Source of the DNA: Mailhella sp.
GTDB taxonomy: Bacteria; Desulfobacterota; Desulfovibrionia; Desulfovibrionales; Desulfovibrionaceae
Length of the DNA: 13,082 bases
Direction: 5' to 3'
Assembly (NCBI GenBank): GCA_017940105.1
Contig: JAGAZG010000018.1
Span: 1 to 13,082 of the forward strand
Position 1 is the first letter of the stretch. Each line of letters begins with the position of its first letter. The notes under the pieces were generated by a model that saw only the letters and a list, made by a program, of their open reading frames with translations, was not told the DNA's origin and did not search any database. The translations under genes and the position numbers were made by a program. This document shows positions 1 to 6,007 of this stretch, piece by piece.

Positions 1-24
1 AAAAAAAAAAAAAAAAAAAAAAAA
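1..24. repeat. poly(A) homopolymer run at window start
   Basis: Twenty-four consecutive A residues open the window and then give way abruptly to mixed sequence. The run may continue upstream of the window. It could be a genuine homopolymer or an artefact at a contig end; the sequence alone cannot separate these. Confidence 0.9.
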
Positions 25-85
25 TGCACGCTACATTTAGCAGCATTGCATGACGCTTTCTGATTAACTATGCCCCGCAAGACTC

Positions 86-114
86 TTGACTGAGTCCCCG
101 ACCAAGGGCAAATT
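86..114 (+). promoter_or_regulatory. candidate sigma70 promoter for the 159-713 gene
   Basis: TTGACT at 86-91 matches the -35 consensus at five of six positions. It is followed after 17 nt by CAAATT at 109-114, a poor -10 with three of six matches. The predicted transcript would start near 121 and give a leader of about 38 nt before the ATG at 159. The -35 lies in a small inverted repeat, GACTC-N6-GAGTC (81-96). The spacing supports the call and the weak -10 limits confidence. Confidence 0.35.
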
Positions 115-158
115 TCTTGTACAGCGCACTGCGCAATCTCACATATCGACGAGGCTGT

Positions 159-713
159 ATGAACAATTACGTTAAAGAAAATATGGAAGTCCGCCCTGTT
201 TTCGACCTTGAGCTTTTTCTTGGTCTCCTAGCCGAAAAGCGTCTTGGCGGACAAGTTCTTGAAGACATGGCGACCGCCTGGGAACGCTGGCTGCCCATGC
301 TCCACGCCATTAAGCTTGAAACAGGAAAAGGACGCTATCTGGCACTCTGGCTTGACACAGCAGTGGAAGAAGAAGTCGACCGGGAGTGGAAAATATCTGC
401 TGAACACGGCTTTCGCCTGAGCGCGCTCGCTCAAACCATGTGCCAATGCGCTCTTTATCAGCTTATGCCCGAAGTCGAAGGCGCAGGCTGCGCCCCCGCA
501 CCTCGGCCGACCGCAGCACTGCTCGAAGCGTTGGAAGCCGAAGGATTGCCATACCAGGAAGTCACGCACTCCATGCTCCCAAAATTCAGCGTTCTTACGC
601 CATATCCCTTCCATGGAGCATGCGACATATGCTTCTTGCTTAAAGAATGTCCCAAGGCCAATGGGCAGTCCAGTCAGTTCCGTTCGTTTGAAATCGGAGT
701 GGGAAAGGAATGA
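159..713 (+). CDS. conserved-type hypothetical protein with Cys cluster
   Basis: The protein has 184 residues and I do not recognise a family. The ATG at 159 is preferred because GAGG at 151-154 sits just upstream; a TTG at 117 would add 14 residues and an internal ATG at 183 would remove 8. It is soluble, with no signal peptide or membrane segment. An acidic and helical first half (about 15-100) contains C95-x-C97, and the C-terminal part carries C155-x2-C158-x5-C164. Together these could bind a metal or iron-sulfur cluster, which is inference. The stop is three bases before the dgkA start, so it is probably co-transcribed with dgkA and the methyltransferase gene behind it. A membrane-lipid or RNA-modification link is only a guess from position. 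Confidence 0.75.
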   Translation: MNNYVKENMEVRPVFDLELFLGLLAEKRLGGQVLEDMATAWERWLPMLHAIKLETGKGRYLALWLDTAVEEEVDREWKISAEHGFRLSALAQTMCQCALYQLMPEVEGAGCAPAPRPTAALLEALEAEGLPYQEVTHSMLPKFSVLTPYPFHGACDICFLLKECPKANGQSSQFRSFEIGVGKE

Positions 714-716
714 CCT

Positions 717-1088
717 ATGAATGCTGCATTAAAAAAAGGCTTTTTCCATATTTTTAAGGCGGCGGGATATTCTTTTGCCGGATTAAAAACCGGCCTCAAC
801 CTGAGCCTCGCCTTCAGGCAGGAAGCAGGTGTTCTGATTTTGCTGGTAATTTTGCTGTCTGCATACGGCAAACCCTGGCAGACGTGGTTCATAGGCATGG
901 GGGCATGGCTGCTTGTAATGATGTGTGAGCTTATCAATACCGCCCTGGAAGAAACGCTTAACCTCATCACAACAGAATACAATACCGCCGTTAAAAACGC
1001 CAAAGACATGGCCTCTGCCGCCGTATTTCTCTTGCTGGCCATCAATGCATCACTTTGGTTCTGCATGTTTATCCTGTGCGTTTTTTAA
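717..1088 (+). CDS. dgkA: diacylglycerol kinase (DgkA, prokaryotic integral-membrane type)
   Basis: The 123-residue product matches the small trimeric membrane kinase that phosphorylates diacylglycerol to phosphatidic acid using ATP at the inner membrane, recycling lipid from envelope synthesis. Family landmarks are KAAGYSF near 14-20, FRQE at 33-36, E71-L-I-N74-T-A-L-E78 (matching E. coli E69, N72, E76) and K96-D97 in NAKDMASAAV (matching K94-D95). Three hydrophobic segments lie at about 38-52, 56-82 and 99-122. Length is normal (E. coli has 122). Two positions differ from the E. coli sequence as I recall it: Ser30 stands where metal-ligand Glu28 would align, and Asn82 where Asp80 would. The ATG at 717 follows GGGAAAGGA (701-709) and comes three bases after the preceding stop. 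Family assignment is firm; activity on diacylglycerol rather than another lipid alcohol is inferred. Confidence 0.93.
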   Translation: MNAALKKGFFHIFKAAGYSFAGLKTGLNLSLAFRQEAGVLILLVILLSAYGKPWQTWFIGMGAWLLVMMCELINTALEETLNLITTEYNTAVKNAKDMASAAVFLLLAINASLWFCMFILCVF

Positions 1089-1103
1089 CACGGGTGCGAA
1101 TCC

Positions 1104-2291
1104 ATGGACACTATTTTTCTGAAAAAAGGCGAAGACCGACGCGTTCGAGTCGGGCATTTATGGATATTCAGCTACGAAATTGACGGCAGCCGTACGCCAG
1201 TGACGGAGTTTGCTCCTGGTCAATCAGTTAACATTGCAGACGCTGGCGGACGCCCGCTTGGAACGGGATACGTCAATTCTGCCTCCCTGATTGCCGTACG
1301 CTTGGTAAGCCGCAATGCGAACGAACCGCTCAATGCCGATCTTCTCCGCTCGCGTCTTTCTGATGCCATTTCCCTGCGGTCAAGGCTCTTTGACAGGCCA
1401 TTCTGGCGCCTTTGCCACGGCGAAGGAGACTTTCTGCCCGGCATTGTGGCCGACAGGCACGGAAACCATATTGTCTGCCAGATTTCAACGGCCGGAATGG
1501 AAGCCCATACATCCGATCTTTTAAATGTTCTTGACGATCTGCTGCATCCCAGATCAATCCTTCTAGACAACGACATCGCTTCAAGGGAACTTGAAAGACT
1601 GGATCGATTCCAGAAGGCAGTCCTGGGAAATGTTCCGGAGGAAGCGGTCATAGAAGAAAACGAAACGGCCTATGCAGTTCCTCTGGCTTCAGGGCAGAAG
1701 ACCGGATGGTTCTATGACCAAAGGACCAACAGAAGAACCCTCAGCCCATTCGTACGCTCACAGCCTGGATGCTCTGTCCTGGATGCCTTTTGCTATGCTG
1801 GAGGTTTTGGCGCCCTGGCAGCAAAAAACGGTGCGGGAAGCATAACCTTTTTGGATGCGTCTTCCCATGCCCTCGGCTATGCCAGGCGCAATGCACAGAT
1901 GTTTTGCGACAATATTGAAGTCATCCAGGGAGACGCACTTTCCAGGCTGGCCGATCTGCGGCGTTCAGGCAGAACATTCGATATTGTCTGCCTGGATCCC
2001 CCGGCCTTCATAAAGAGGAAAAAAGATGCAAAGCAAGGTATGGAAGCCTATGCCCGCATCAATGAGCTCGGCATTGACCTAGTCAAGCCCGGCGGCCTGC
2101 TGATGACCTGTTCTTGCTCGCATCATCTTGACGCCGACGCGCTGAGATCCATCGTCACTCGGGCGGCAGGAAAAAAACGTCGCTTTGCACGACTGCTCTA
2201 CCGCGGATTTCAGGGTCCGGATCATCCTGTGCACCCGGCCATGCCCGAAACAGCCTATCTTAAAGCTTTTCTTTTCCATCTGCCTTGGTGA
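1104..2291 (+). CDS. rlmI: class I SAM-dependent 23S rRNA (cytosine-5) methyltransferase, RlmI/YccW family
   Basis: The 395-residue protein fits the RlmI family, which methylates C5 of a cytosine in 23S rRNA (C1962 in E. coli). An N-terminal PUA domain (about 1-80) starts with the typical LKKGEDRRVRVGHLWIF. A linker domain holds GEGDFLPGIVADRHG (106-120). The Rossmann methyltransferase domain has SAM motif I VLDAFCYAGGFG (225-236), the acidic DASS loop (251-254), LDPPAF (297-302) and CSCSHH (336-341), where a Cys is the expected catalytic nucleophile. GQKTGWFYDQRTNR (198-210) is another hallmark. Length matches E. coli RlmI (396). It lies 15 nt after dgkA, suggesting an operon, though the ribosome binding site is weak. 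Because RlmI-like paralogues exist, the exact target base is inferred. Confidence 0.88.
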   Translation: MDTIFLKKGEDRRVRVGHLWIFSYEIDGSRTPVTEFAPGQSVNIADAGGRPLGTGYVNSASLIAVRLVSRNANEPLNADLLRSRLSDAISLRSRLFDRPFWRLCHGEGDFLPGIVADRHGNHIVCQISTAGMEAHTSDLLNVLDDLLHPRSILLDNDIASRELERLDRFQKAVLGNVPEEAVIEENETAYAVPLASGQKTGWFYDQRTNRRTLSPFVRSQPGCSVLDAFCYAGGFGALAAKNGAGSITFLDASSHALGYARRNAQMFCDNIEVIQGDALSRLADLRRSGRTFDIVCLDPPAFIKRKKDAKQGMEAYARINELGIDLVKPGGLLMTCSCSHHLDADALRSIVTRAAGKKRRFARLLYRGFQGPDHPVHPAMPETAYLKAFLFHLPW

Positions 2292-2362
2292 TAGATTCTT
2301 GCGGCTGCACTCCTTTTTCATTATTTTTTACGCCGCTGTTCAAGAATACGCATCCAAAACAA

Positions 2363-2376
2363 TATAATTCAGAGAG
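2363..2376 (+). promoter_or_regulatory. TATAAT box overlapping the aminotransferase leader, and its ribosome binding site
   Basis: A perfect TATAAT lies at 2363-2368, but only 14 nt from the ATG at 2383, and AGAGAGG (2370-2376) directly after it is the likely ribosome binding site. A transcript starting about 7 nt beyond the box would lose much of that site. No good -35 is seen 16-18 nt upstream (TTCAAG at 2339-2344 is poor). The ribosome binding site is the safer call; promoter function is doubtful. Confidence 0.3.
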
Positions 2377-2382
2377 GTTGCC

Positions 2383-3534
2383 ATGCCGTCCATACAAGCG
2401 ACAAGAATGCTCACTCCCGGCCCAACTCCCATCCCGGATCGTGTCCGGCTGGCCATGGCCGCTCCGCTTCCCCACCATCGCAAAGAACCTTTTAAGAAGA
2501 TTCTTGCAGAAAACCAGTCCATGCTAAAAAAATTGTTCTGCACGAAAACACCGGTCATTCCCCTTGCATCATCCGGAACAGGCGCAATGACGGCCGCAGC
2601 ATTCAATCTTTTTGCTCCAGGTGAAAAGGTGCTTATAGCGACTGCCGGATATTTTGGCGACAGGTGGGTCGACATTGCCAAAATGCGCGGACTTGACCCT
2701 GTCATTCTGCGCAAGGATGCCGGCGAAACTTTTGAACCAGAAGAAATCCGTGCTGCCCTTGACACTGATTCTTCAATATGCGGCGTTTTCATTCAGATAT
2801 CAGAAACCTCCACGGGGGCGCTCCATCCCGTGCAAGAAATTGCCGCCATAACCCGCGAAAGGGATATTCTCCTTGTTGCGGACGGCATCTCTGCCGTATC
2901 CATTTCTCCCGTGGAAATGGACGCGTGGGGCATCGACTGCCTGCTCACCGGTTCACAGAAAGGCCTCATGCTTCCTCCTGGCATGGCTTTCATCGCGCTC
3001 TCACCGCGCGCATGGAAAAAAGCCGAAGAAAACCGCCAGCAATGCTACTACTTCGACCTCATCCAGGAGCGAGCCAACTGCGCCAAAAATCAGACGCATT
3101 ACACATCGCCCATCAGTCTCATGGTCGGACTGCATGAAGCCCTGACCATGCTTTTCGAATACGGCTTGGAACATATCTATAAAAAGCAATGGGCACTTAC
3201 GCAGCTTACGCGAGCAGGCCTTGAAGCCATGGGGCTTGACCTGATGGTCAAAAAAGAGGGTTGCTACACGTGGGGACTGACCAGCGTACGCATGCCTGAC
3301 AACATGCCAGCCGGCCCTATCGTTGCCAGGGCATACAAAGATTTCGGTGTCATCCTCACTGCCGGACAGGGAGCTCTCAAGGATAAAGTGCTGCGTGTCG
3401 CCCACATGGGATGGGTCGATTGGGCTGACATGACTGCCGGATTGCACGCCATAGCCATGAGCCTGCCTGAAAAGCCAAGCGGTGCGTATCTGGAAGCGGC
3501 CCTCGACGCCTACCACAAGGCTCTTGATGCTTAA
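2383..3534 (+). CDS. PLP-dependent class V aminotransferase (alanine-glyoxylate / serine-pyruvate type)
   Basis: The 383-residue protein belongs to the small-subunit class V aminotransferases, which transfer an amino group from alanine or serine to glyoxylate or pyruvate; some members are labelled soluble hydrogenase small subunit. The N-terminus has the family signature MLTPGPTPIPDRV (9-21) and the early HHRKEPF. SSGTGAM (63-69) binds the cofactor phosphate, D167 in VADGIS pairs with the pyridine nitrogen, and K193 in GSQKGLMLPPG is the Schiff-base lysine. The C-terminal domain ends in RVAHMGWVDWADM. Length is typical. The ATG at 2383 follows AGAGAGG at 2370-2376. It is separated from the methyltransferase gene by 91 nt and ends 22 nt before a strong hairpin, so it is probably the last gene of its transcript. 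Exact substrates cannot be read from sequence. Confidence 0.9.
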   Translation: MPSIQATRMLTPGPTPIPDRVRLAMAAPLPHHRKEPFKKILAENQSMLKKLFCTKTPVIPLASSGTGAMTAAAFNLFAPGEKVLIATAGYFGDRWVDIAKMRGLDPVILRKDAGETFEPEEIRAALDTDSSICGVFIQISETSTGALHPVQEIAAITRERDILLVADGISAVSISPVEMDAWGIDCLLTGSQKGLMLPPGMAFIALSPRAWKKAEENRQQCYYFDLIQERANCAKNQTHYTSPISLMVGLHEALTMLFEYGLEHIYKKQWALTQLTRAGLEAMGLDLMVKKEGCYTWGLTSVRMPDNMPAGPIVARAYKDFGVILTAGQGALKDKVLRVAHMGWVDWADMTAGLHAIAMSLPEKPSGAYLEAALDAYHKALDA

Positions 3535-3555
3535 ATTTTTACTTCACTACCCACG

Positions 3556-3587
3556 AGAAAGGGGCTCCCTTTGGGGAGCCCCTTTCT
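3556..3587. terminator. strong, probably bidirectional transcription terminator
   Basis: A perfect 14-bp inverted repeat (3556-3569 with 3574-3587) encloses a TTTG loop. The stem core is GGGGCTCCC and its ends are AGAAA/TTTCT, so a U-rich end is produced in either direction. It lies between the convergent aminotransferase gene (plus) and GAF gene (minus), as expected for a shared terminator. No long T-run follows outside the stem on either strand. Confidence 0.8.
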
Positions 3588-3622
3588 GGCAGAAAAAATT
3601 CGACATAGAGTACAAAAGGTTG

Positions 3623-3639
3623 CGGCATTTTAAATGCCG
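3623..3639 (-). terminator. candidate terminator hairpin after the GAF gene
   Basis: CGGCATTT and AAATGCCG (3623-3630 and 3632-3639) form an odd-centred inverted repeat starting 24 nt past the minus-strand stop. As RNA it would make a 6-bp stem with a 5-nt A/U loop. The following minus-strand sequence has a short T-run (TTTT) only. It may act together with the stronger hairpin at 3556-3587 further on. Confidence 0.35.
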
Positions 3640-3663
3640 GCGGTGCAATGCGCAAGAAAAGTT

Positions 3664-4218
3664 CTAGTCGTCGTACAGAGAGTACTGATGTTGCGCCATG
3701 AGCTCGTAGTTGCTGCGCAGCGCTTCATGCAGGCGGGAGTTTTCAATGGCAATGGCTGAAATCGCAGCCACAGCCTCCATAAACGTCACTTCCTTATCTG
3801 AAAATTCCCGTTCTTTGTCAGAATAAACACGTATAAGCCCGATAGCCTGTCCGCGTGCAGACATAAGCGGAGCAGAAAGAACAGAAACGAGTCCTTCCGC
3901 CTTTGCCGCCTCAGGATACTGGAAGCGGCCATCGGCAGTAGCGTCTTTTAAGTGGATGCAACGACCTGACAAGACCTCACTGTCCATGCCGCTGCGGCGT
4001 ATCTCCACAGGGCCCTTGCGCATATAAGTAGGAGAAAGCCCATACGCTGCGCTGGGGGTGAGAAAATGCCCGGAAGGATCAAGCAAGCGTATGGTGCAGG
4101 CCTTGCACGCCATGGCTGCAGCCGTTTTTTCCGTGACTTTCTGCAGGACTTCCTTGGGATCCAAAGAAGAATTGATGGCAAGAGCAACCTCTTTCAGCGC
4201 ATGAAAATAATCATTCAT
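3664..4218 (-). CDS. GAF domain-containing protein
   Basis: The 184-residue soluble protein is essentially one GAF domain. The N-terminal helix contains LKEVALAINSSLDPKEVLQKV (8-28), the typical GAF entry. The sensor fold runs to about 165, with TIRLLDPSGHFL (42-53), a SAPLMSARGQAIGLIRVYSD strand pair (115-134) and the closing helix DKEVTFMEAVAAISAIAIENSRL (141-163). GAF domains bind small molecules such as cyclic nucleotides, tetrapyrroles or metabolites; no output domain is present, so it is either a stand-alone sensor or acts on a partner. Cys at 38, 41 and 87 could matter for redox sensing, which is speculative. The ATG at 4218 is chosen over upstream starts because GGAGAG precedes it on the minus strand (about 4224-4231) and the GAF fold starts there. 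It is divergent from the pyridoxal kinase gene. Confidence 0.85.
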   Translation of the reverse strand: MNDYFHALKEVALAINSSLDPKEVLQKVTEKTAAAMACKACTIRLLDPSGHFLTPSAAYGLSPTYMRKGPVEIRRSGMDSEVLSGRCIHLKDATADGRFQYPEAAKAEGLVSVLSAPLMSARGQAIGLIRVYSDKEREFSDKEVTFMEAVAAISAIAIENSRLHEALRSNYELMAQHQYSLYDD

Positions 4219-4279
4219 GATAGTCTCTCCTGAAAAAAAGACATAATCCGCATTCCGCGGTCTTAAGCACAACTGTTTT

Positions 4280-4308
4280 ATTATGCACTTTTTTCTCAGG
4301 ACTAGCAA
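4280..4308 (-). promoter_or_regulatory. candidate sigma70 promoter for the GAF gene
   Basis: Read on the minus strand, TTGCTA (4308-4303, four of six -35 matches) is followed after exactly 17 nt by CATAAT (4285-4280, five of six -10 matches). Transcription would begin near 4273 and give a leader of about 55 nt with a good ribosome binding site. The -35 overlaps the left arm of the inverted repeat at 4307-4326, so a factor bound there could block it. Confidence 0.55.
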
Positions 4309-4326
4309 TTCGGCAGAGGCCGAATT
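4307..4326. repeat. perfect inverted repeat, operator-like or hairpin
   Basis: AATTCGGC (4307-4314) and GCCGAATT (4319-4326) are perfect 8-bp arms around AGAG. The element lies between the two divergent genes and overlaps the -35 of the candidate GAF promoter. It could be a dimeric regulator site; on the plus strand it is also a possible hairpin. Confidence 0.6.
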
Positions 4327-4330
4327 AAAT

Positions 4331-4360
4331 TTGTTTTCGGACATGCTGGCACGTGCTAAT
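4331..4360 (+). promoter_or_regulatory. weak candidate promoter for the pyridoxal kinase gene
   Basis: TTGTTT (4331-4336) and GCTAAT (4355-4360) are 18 nt apart; each matches consensus at about four of six positions. A transcript would start near 4367, immediately before or within the 16-bp palindrome at 4370-4385, and have a leader of about 60 nt. This is the best plus-strand candidate seen, but it is weak. Confidence 0.3.
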
Positions 4361-4369
4361 AAGATGACA

Positions 4370-4385
4370 GCGCAAATATTTGCGC
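4370..4385. repeat. 16-bp perfect palindrome in the pyridoxal kinase leader
   Basis: GCGCAAATATTTGCGC reads the same on both strands with no spacer. Such uninterrupted symmetry with an AT-rich centre is typical of binding sites for dimeric helix-turn-helix regulators. It lies 41 nt upstream of the ATG at 4427, where a bound protein could block transcription. Confidence 0.6.
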
Positions 4386-4402
4386 ATATATTTCTGCATG
4401 CC

Positions 4403-4414
4403 GCCGCATGCGGC
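4403..4414. repeat. 12-bp perfect palindrome next to the kinase ribosome binding site
   Basis: GCCGCATGCGGC is self-complementary and ends one base before the AAAGGA ribosome binding site (4415-4420). It could be an operator or, in RNA, a structure near the site that affects translation. Confidence 0.45.
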
Positions 4415-4426
4415 AAAGGAGACGTC

Positions 4427-5293
4427 ATGCAGAGCATCCCTCTCAAGCGGGCTGCGGCCATCCATGATCTTTCCGGTTTTGGCCGGGCATCTTTAACGGT
4501 CGCCATCCCCGTTCTTGCCACCATGGGCATACAGGTATGTCCTCTGCCTACGGCGGTGCTTTCTTCACAGACCTCCGGTGTACAGGGATTTTCTTTTCTG
4601 GATCTTACAGAAAACATGTCTGCAGTCATGAACCACTGGGCGGTCATGGGACTGCGTTTTGACGCGGTTTATTCAGGATTTCTCGGCAGCCCGGAGCAAT
4701 CTGGGCTGGCAGGCAGATGCATCAGAGAATTTCTTGCGCGGGACGGCCTGGTCGTTGTCGATCCTGTTCTTGGCGACAATGGCAGCCTTGACCCAACGCA
4801 GACCCCAGACATGATTGAAGCCATGCGCAGACTGGTCACTCTGGCTGACATAATAACGCCGAACTTTACCGAAGCATGCTTTCTGCTGGACGAACCGTAC
4901 AGGCCGGACATCAGCAAAAACGGTCTCAAAGATTTTTTACGCGGACTAACCGGACTTGGTGCAAAAACAGCCGTCATCACCAGCGCCCCCTCGGGAAATG
5001 CCGAAACGACCTCAACCATAGCGTATGACGGCAGCCGATTCTGGCGAGTTGATGCACCGCATATGAATGCATTTTATCCGGGTACGGGCGATGCTTTTGC
5101 CAGCGTGCTTACAGGCAGCCTGCTCCAGGGCGACAGCCTGCCCGTGGCGGTTGACAGGGCCGTACAGTTCGTCTTGCTGGGAATCCGGGCCACCTACGGA
5201 TATAACACCCCGCACACAGACGGCGTCCTTTTGGAAAGAACACTTCCTTCCCTGCGCATGCCGTTTACGGGTGGAACGTATACGGAATTTTAA
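4427..5293 (+). CDS. pdxY: pyridoxal/pyridoxamine kinase (PdxK/PdxY family)
   Basis: The 288-residue protein belongs to the ribokinase-like pyridoxal kinases, which phosphorylate B6 vitamers in the salvage route to pyridoxal 5'-phosphate. The N-terminus AAIHDLSGFGRASLTVAIPVL (10-30) gives the substrate pocket, with SSQTSG near 46-51. DPVLGDNG (112-119) and TPNFTEA (144-150) are family motifs. PGTGDAFAS (218-226) carries the anion hole and catalytic base D222. The ATG at 4427 follows AAAGGAG (4415-4421); an open frame continues upstream to 4283 but lacks a ribosome binding site and family similarity. It is monocistronic-looking, with palindromes in front suggesting regulation. PLP from this enzyme serves enzymes such as the aminotransferase encoded 0.9 kb upstream, but no functional coupling is shown. 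The choice between PdxK and PdxY is uncertain. Confidence 0.88.
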   Translation: MQSIPLKRAAAIHDLSGFGRASLTVAIPVLATMGIQVCPLPTAVLSSQTSGVQGFSFLDLTENMSAVMNHWAVMGLRFDAVYSGFLGSPEQSGLAGRCIREFLARDGLVVVDPVLGDNGSLDPTQTPDMIEAMRRLVTLADIITPNFTEACFLLDEPYRPDISKNGLKDFLRGLTGLGAKTAVITSAPSGNAETTSTIAYDGSRFWRVDAPHMNAFYPGTGDAFASVLTGSLLQGDSLPVAVDRAVQFVLLGIRATYGYNTPHTDGVLLERTLPSLRMPFTGGTYTEF

Positions 5294-5311
5294 TTCGCCG
5301 CGCTCTTTTAC

Positions 5312-5340
5312 TTGACGAAGTAAAAAAGGCGGGGTAATGT
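5312..5340 (+). promoter_or_regulatory. candidate sigma70 promoter for the rpmH-rnpA-yidD-yidC-jag block
   Basis: TTGACG (5312-5317) matches the -35 at five of six positions, and TAATGT (5335-5340) follows at 17 nt with three of six -10 matches. Transcription would start near 5347, about 30 nt before rpmH. The -35 sits in the loop and arm of an A/T-rich inverted repeat (TTTTACTT 5306-5313, AAGTAAAA 5318-5325), which may also be a poor terminator for the kinase gene. Confidence 0.5.
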
Positions 5341-5376
5341 CGCGAATTCCAATACCAAGCAAGGAGACCGAAAGTC

Positions 5377-5511
5377 ATGAAAAGAACATATCAACCCAGC
5401 AAAATCAGCAAAAAGCGCACCCATGGTTTCCGCGCCCGCATGAGCACCCCTTCGGGCCGTGCTGTCATTAATCGCCGCCGTGCCAAGGGCCGCAAGCAGC
5501 TTTCTGCCTGA
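5377..5511 (+). CDS. rpmH: 50S ribosomal protein L34
   Basis: This 44-residue, strongly basic protein is L34 of the large ribosomal subunit. It begins MKRTYQPSKISKKRTHGFRA and continues with RMSTPSGRAVINRRRAKGR, which matches the family throughout; the length is normal. The ATG at 5377 follows AAGGAG (5361-5366). It opens the usual rpmH-rnpA-yidD-yidC-jag cluster. Here the gene in front is a pyridoxal kinase gene and not dnaA, and I saw no replication-origin features nearby. Confidence 0.97.
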   Translation: MKRTYQPSKISKKRTHGFRARMSTPSGRAVINRRRAKGRKQLSA

Positions 5512-5535
5512 TCTATTAGTACAGGATCCAGCTGG

Positions 5536-5609
5536 CGCCCATATTGAGGTCACCTGGTCATTTTTTACAAATTGCCATGGGCGCGGCTTTCCGCCACGCC
5601 CATATTTGT
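5536..5609 (+). promoter_or_regulatory. structured rpmH-rnpA spacer with alternative stems
   Basis: The spacer of 127 nt carries a 10-nt direct repeat, CGCCCATATT (5536-5545 and 5597-5606), with the complementary ATGGGCG at 5577-5583 between the copies. The downstream stem pairs ACAAAT (5567-5572) with ATTTGT (5604-5609), then ATGGGCG with CGCCCAT (5597-5603), then CGG with CCG around a CTTT loop, with two small bulges. The upstream alternative pairs GCGCCCAT (5535-5542) with ATGGGCGC (5577-5584), 8 bp. The two are mutually exclusive. A T6 run lies at 5561-5566 and TTTGTTT follows the second stem. This is seen in the sequence; a role as attenuator or RNA-processing site is inference. Confidence 0.5.
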
Positions 5610-5638
5610 TTAAATACAGCGCAAAGCAGATACCTTTT

Positions 5639-6007
5639 ATGGCGCTCACCTGGCCAAAAGAACGGCGCATTACCCGCCGCGCCGAGTATGCGGCCTGCTA
5701 CAGCAGGGGAACACGGCGCCATACAAAATATTTTGTCGTTTTCACCCTGCCCTCTTCTGAAGGACGAAATGGCAGGCTCGGTCTTGCAGTCACAAAAAAA
5801 TGCGGCAATGCCGCAGCTCGCAACCGCATCAAACGCGTCCTGCGTTCTTTTTTCAGGCTGCATCAACTGGAAATGCCAAAAATGGATATAGTTGTAACGC
5901 CTAAAAAATTCCTCAAGGCGGACGGCTTCTGCCTTTCCATGGCCGAAAATGACCTGCTGCCGCTGCTGGCTTCGCTGGCTGGAAAAAGCACAGGAGAAGA
6001 AGCATGA
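5639..6007 (+). CDS. rnpA: ribonuclease P protein component
   Basis: The 122-residue basic protein assists the RNase P RNA in removing 5' leaders from tRNA precursors. The start region WPKERRITRRAEYAACYSRG (5-24) corresponds to the family N-terminus, and NAAARNRIKRVLRSFFR (57-73) is the signature RNR motif (R61-N62-R63). Length is typical. The ATG at 5639 is chosen because it begins just before the conserved region. It has no convincing ribosome binding site, and the open frame continues upstream through the spacer to overlap rpmH. The stop overlaps the yidD start by four bases (ATGA), implying translational coupling. The structured spacer upstream could reduce expression relative to rpmH, an inference. 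Confidence 0.93.
   Translation: MALTWPKERRITRRAEYAACYSRGTRRHTKYFVVFTLPSSEGRNGRLGLAVTKKCGNAAARNRIKRVLRSFFRLHQLEMPKMDIVVTPKKFLKADGFCLSMAENDLLPLLASLAGKSTGEEA

Noticed and set aside
1..158. tRNA or other structured RNA at the window start
   Set aside because: Only a 5-bp stem (81-96) is found; no cloverleaf or acceptor stem can be drawn.
3001..3516. Minus-strand open frame of 171 codons within the aminotransferase gene
   Set aside because: It is antisense to conserved aminotransferase coding sequence, with no own ribosome binding site or family motif.
4219..4647. N-terminal extension of the GAF protein on the minus strand up to 4647
   Set aside because: The extension overlaps the pyridoxal kinase start region and has no family similarity. 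A good ribosome binding site and the GAF fold both support the start at 4218.
5294..5376. Possible replication origin next to rpmH
   Set aside because: rpmH is near dnaA and oriC in some bacteria, but no dnaA gene, cluster of DnaA boxes or AT-rich unwinding region was seen here.
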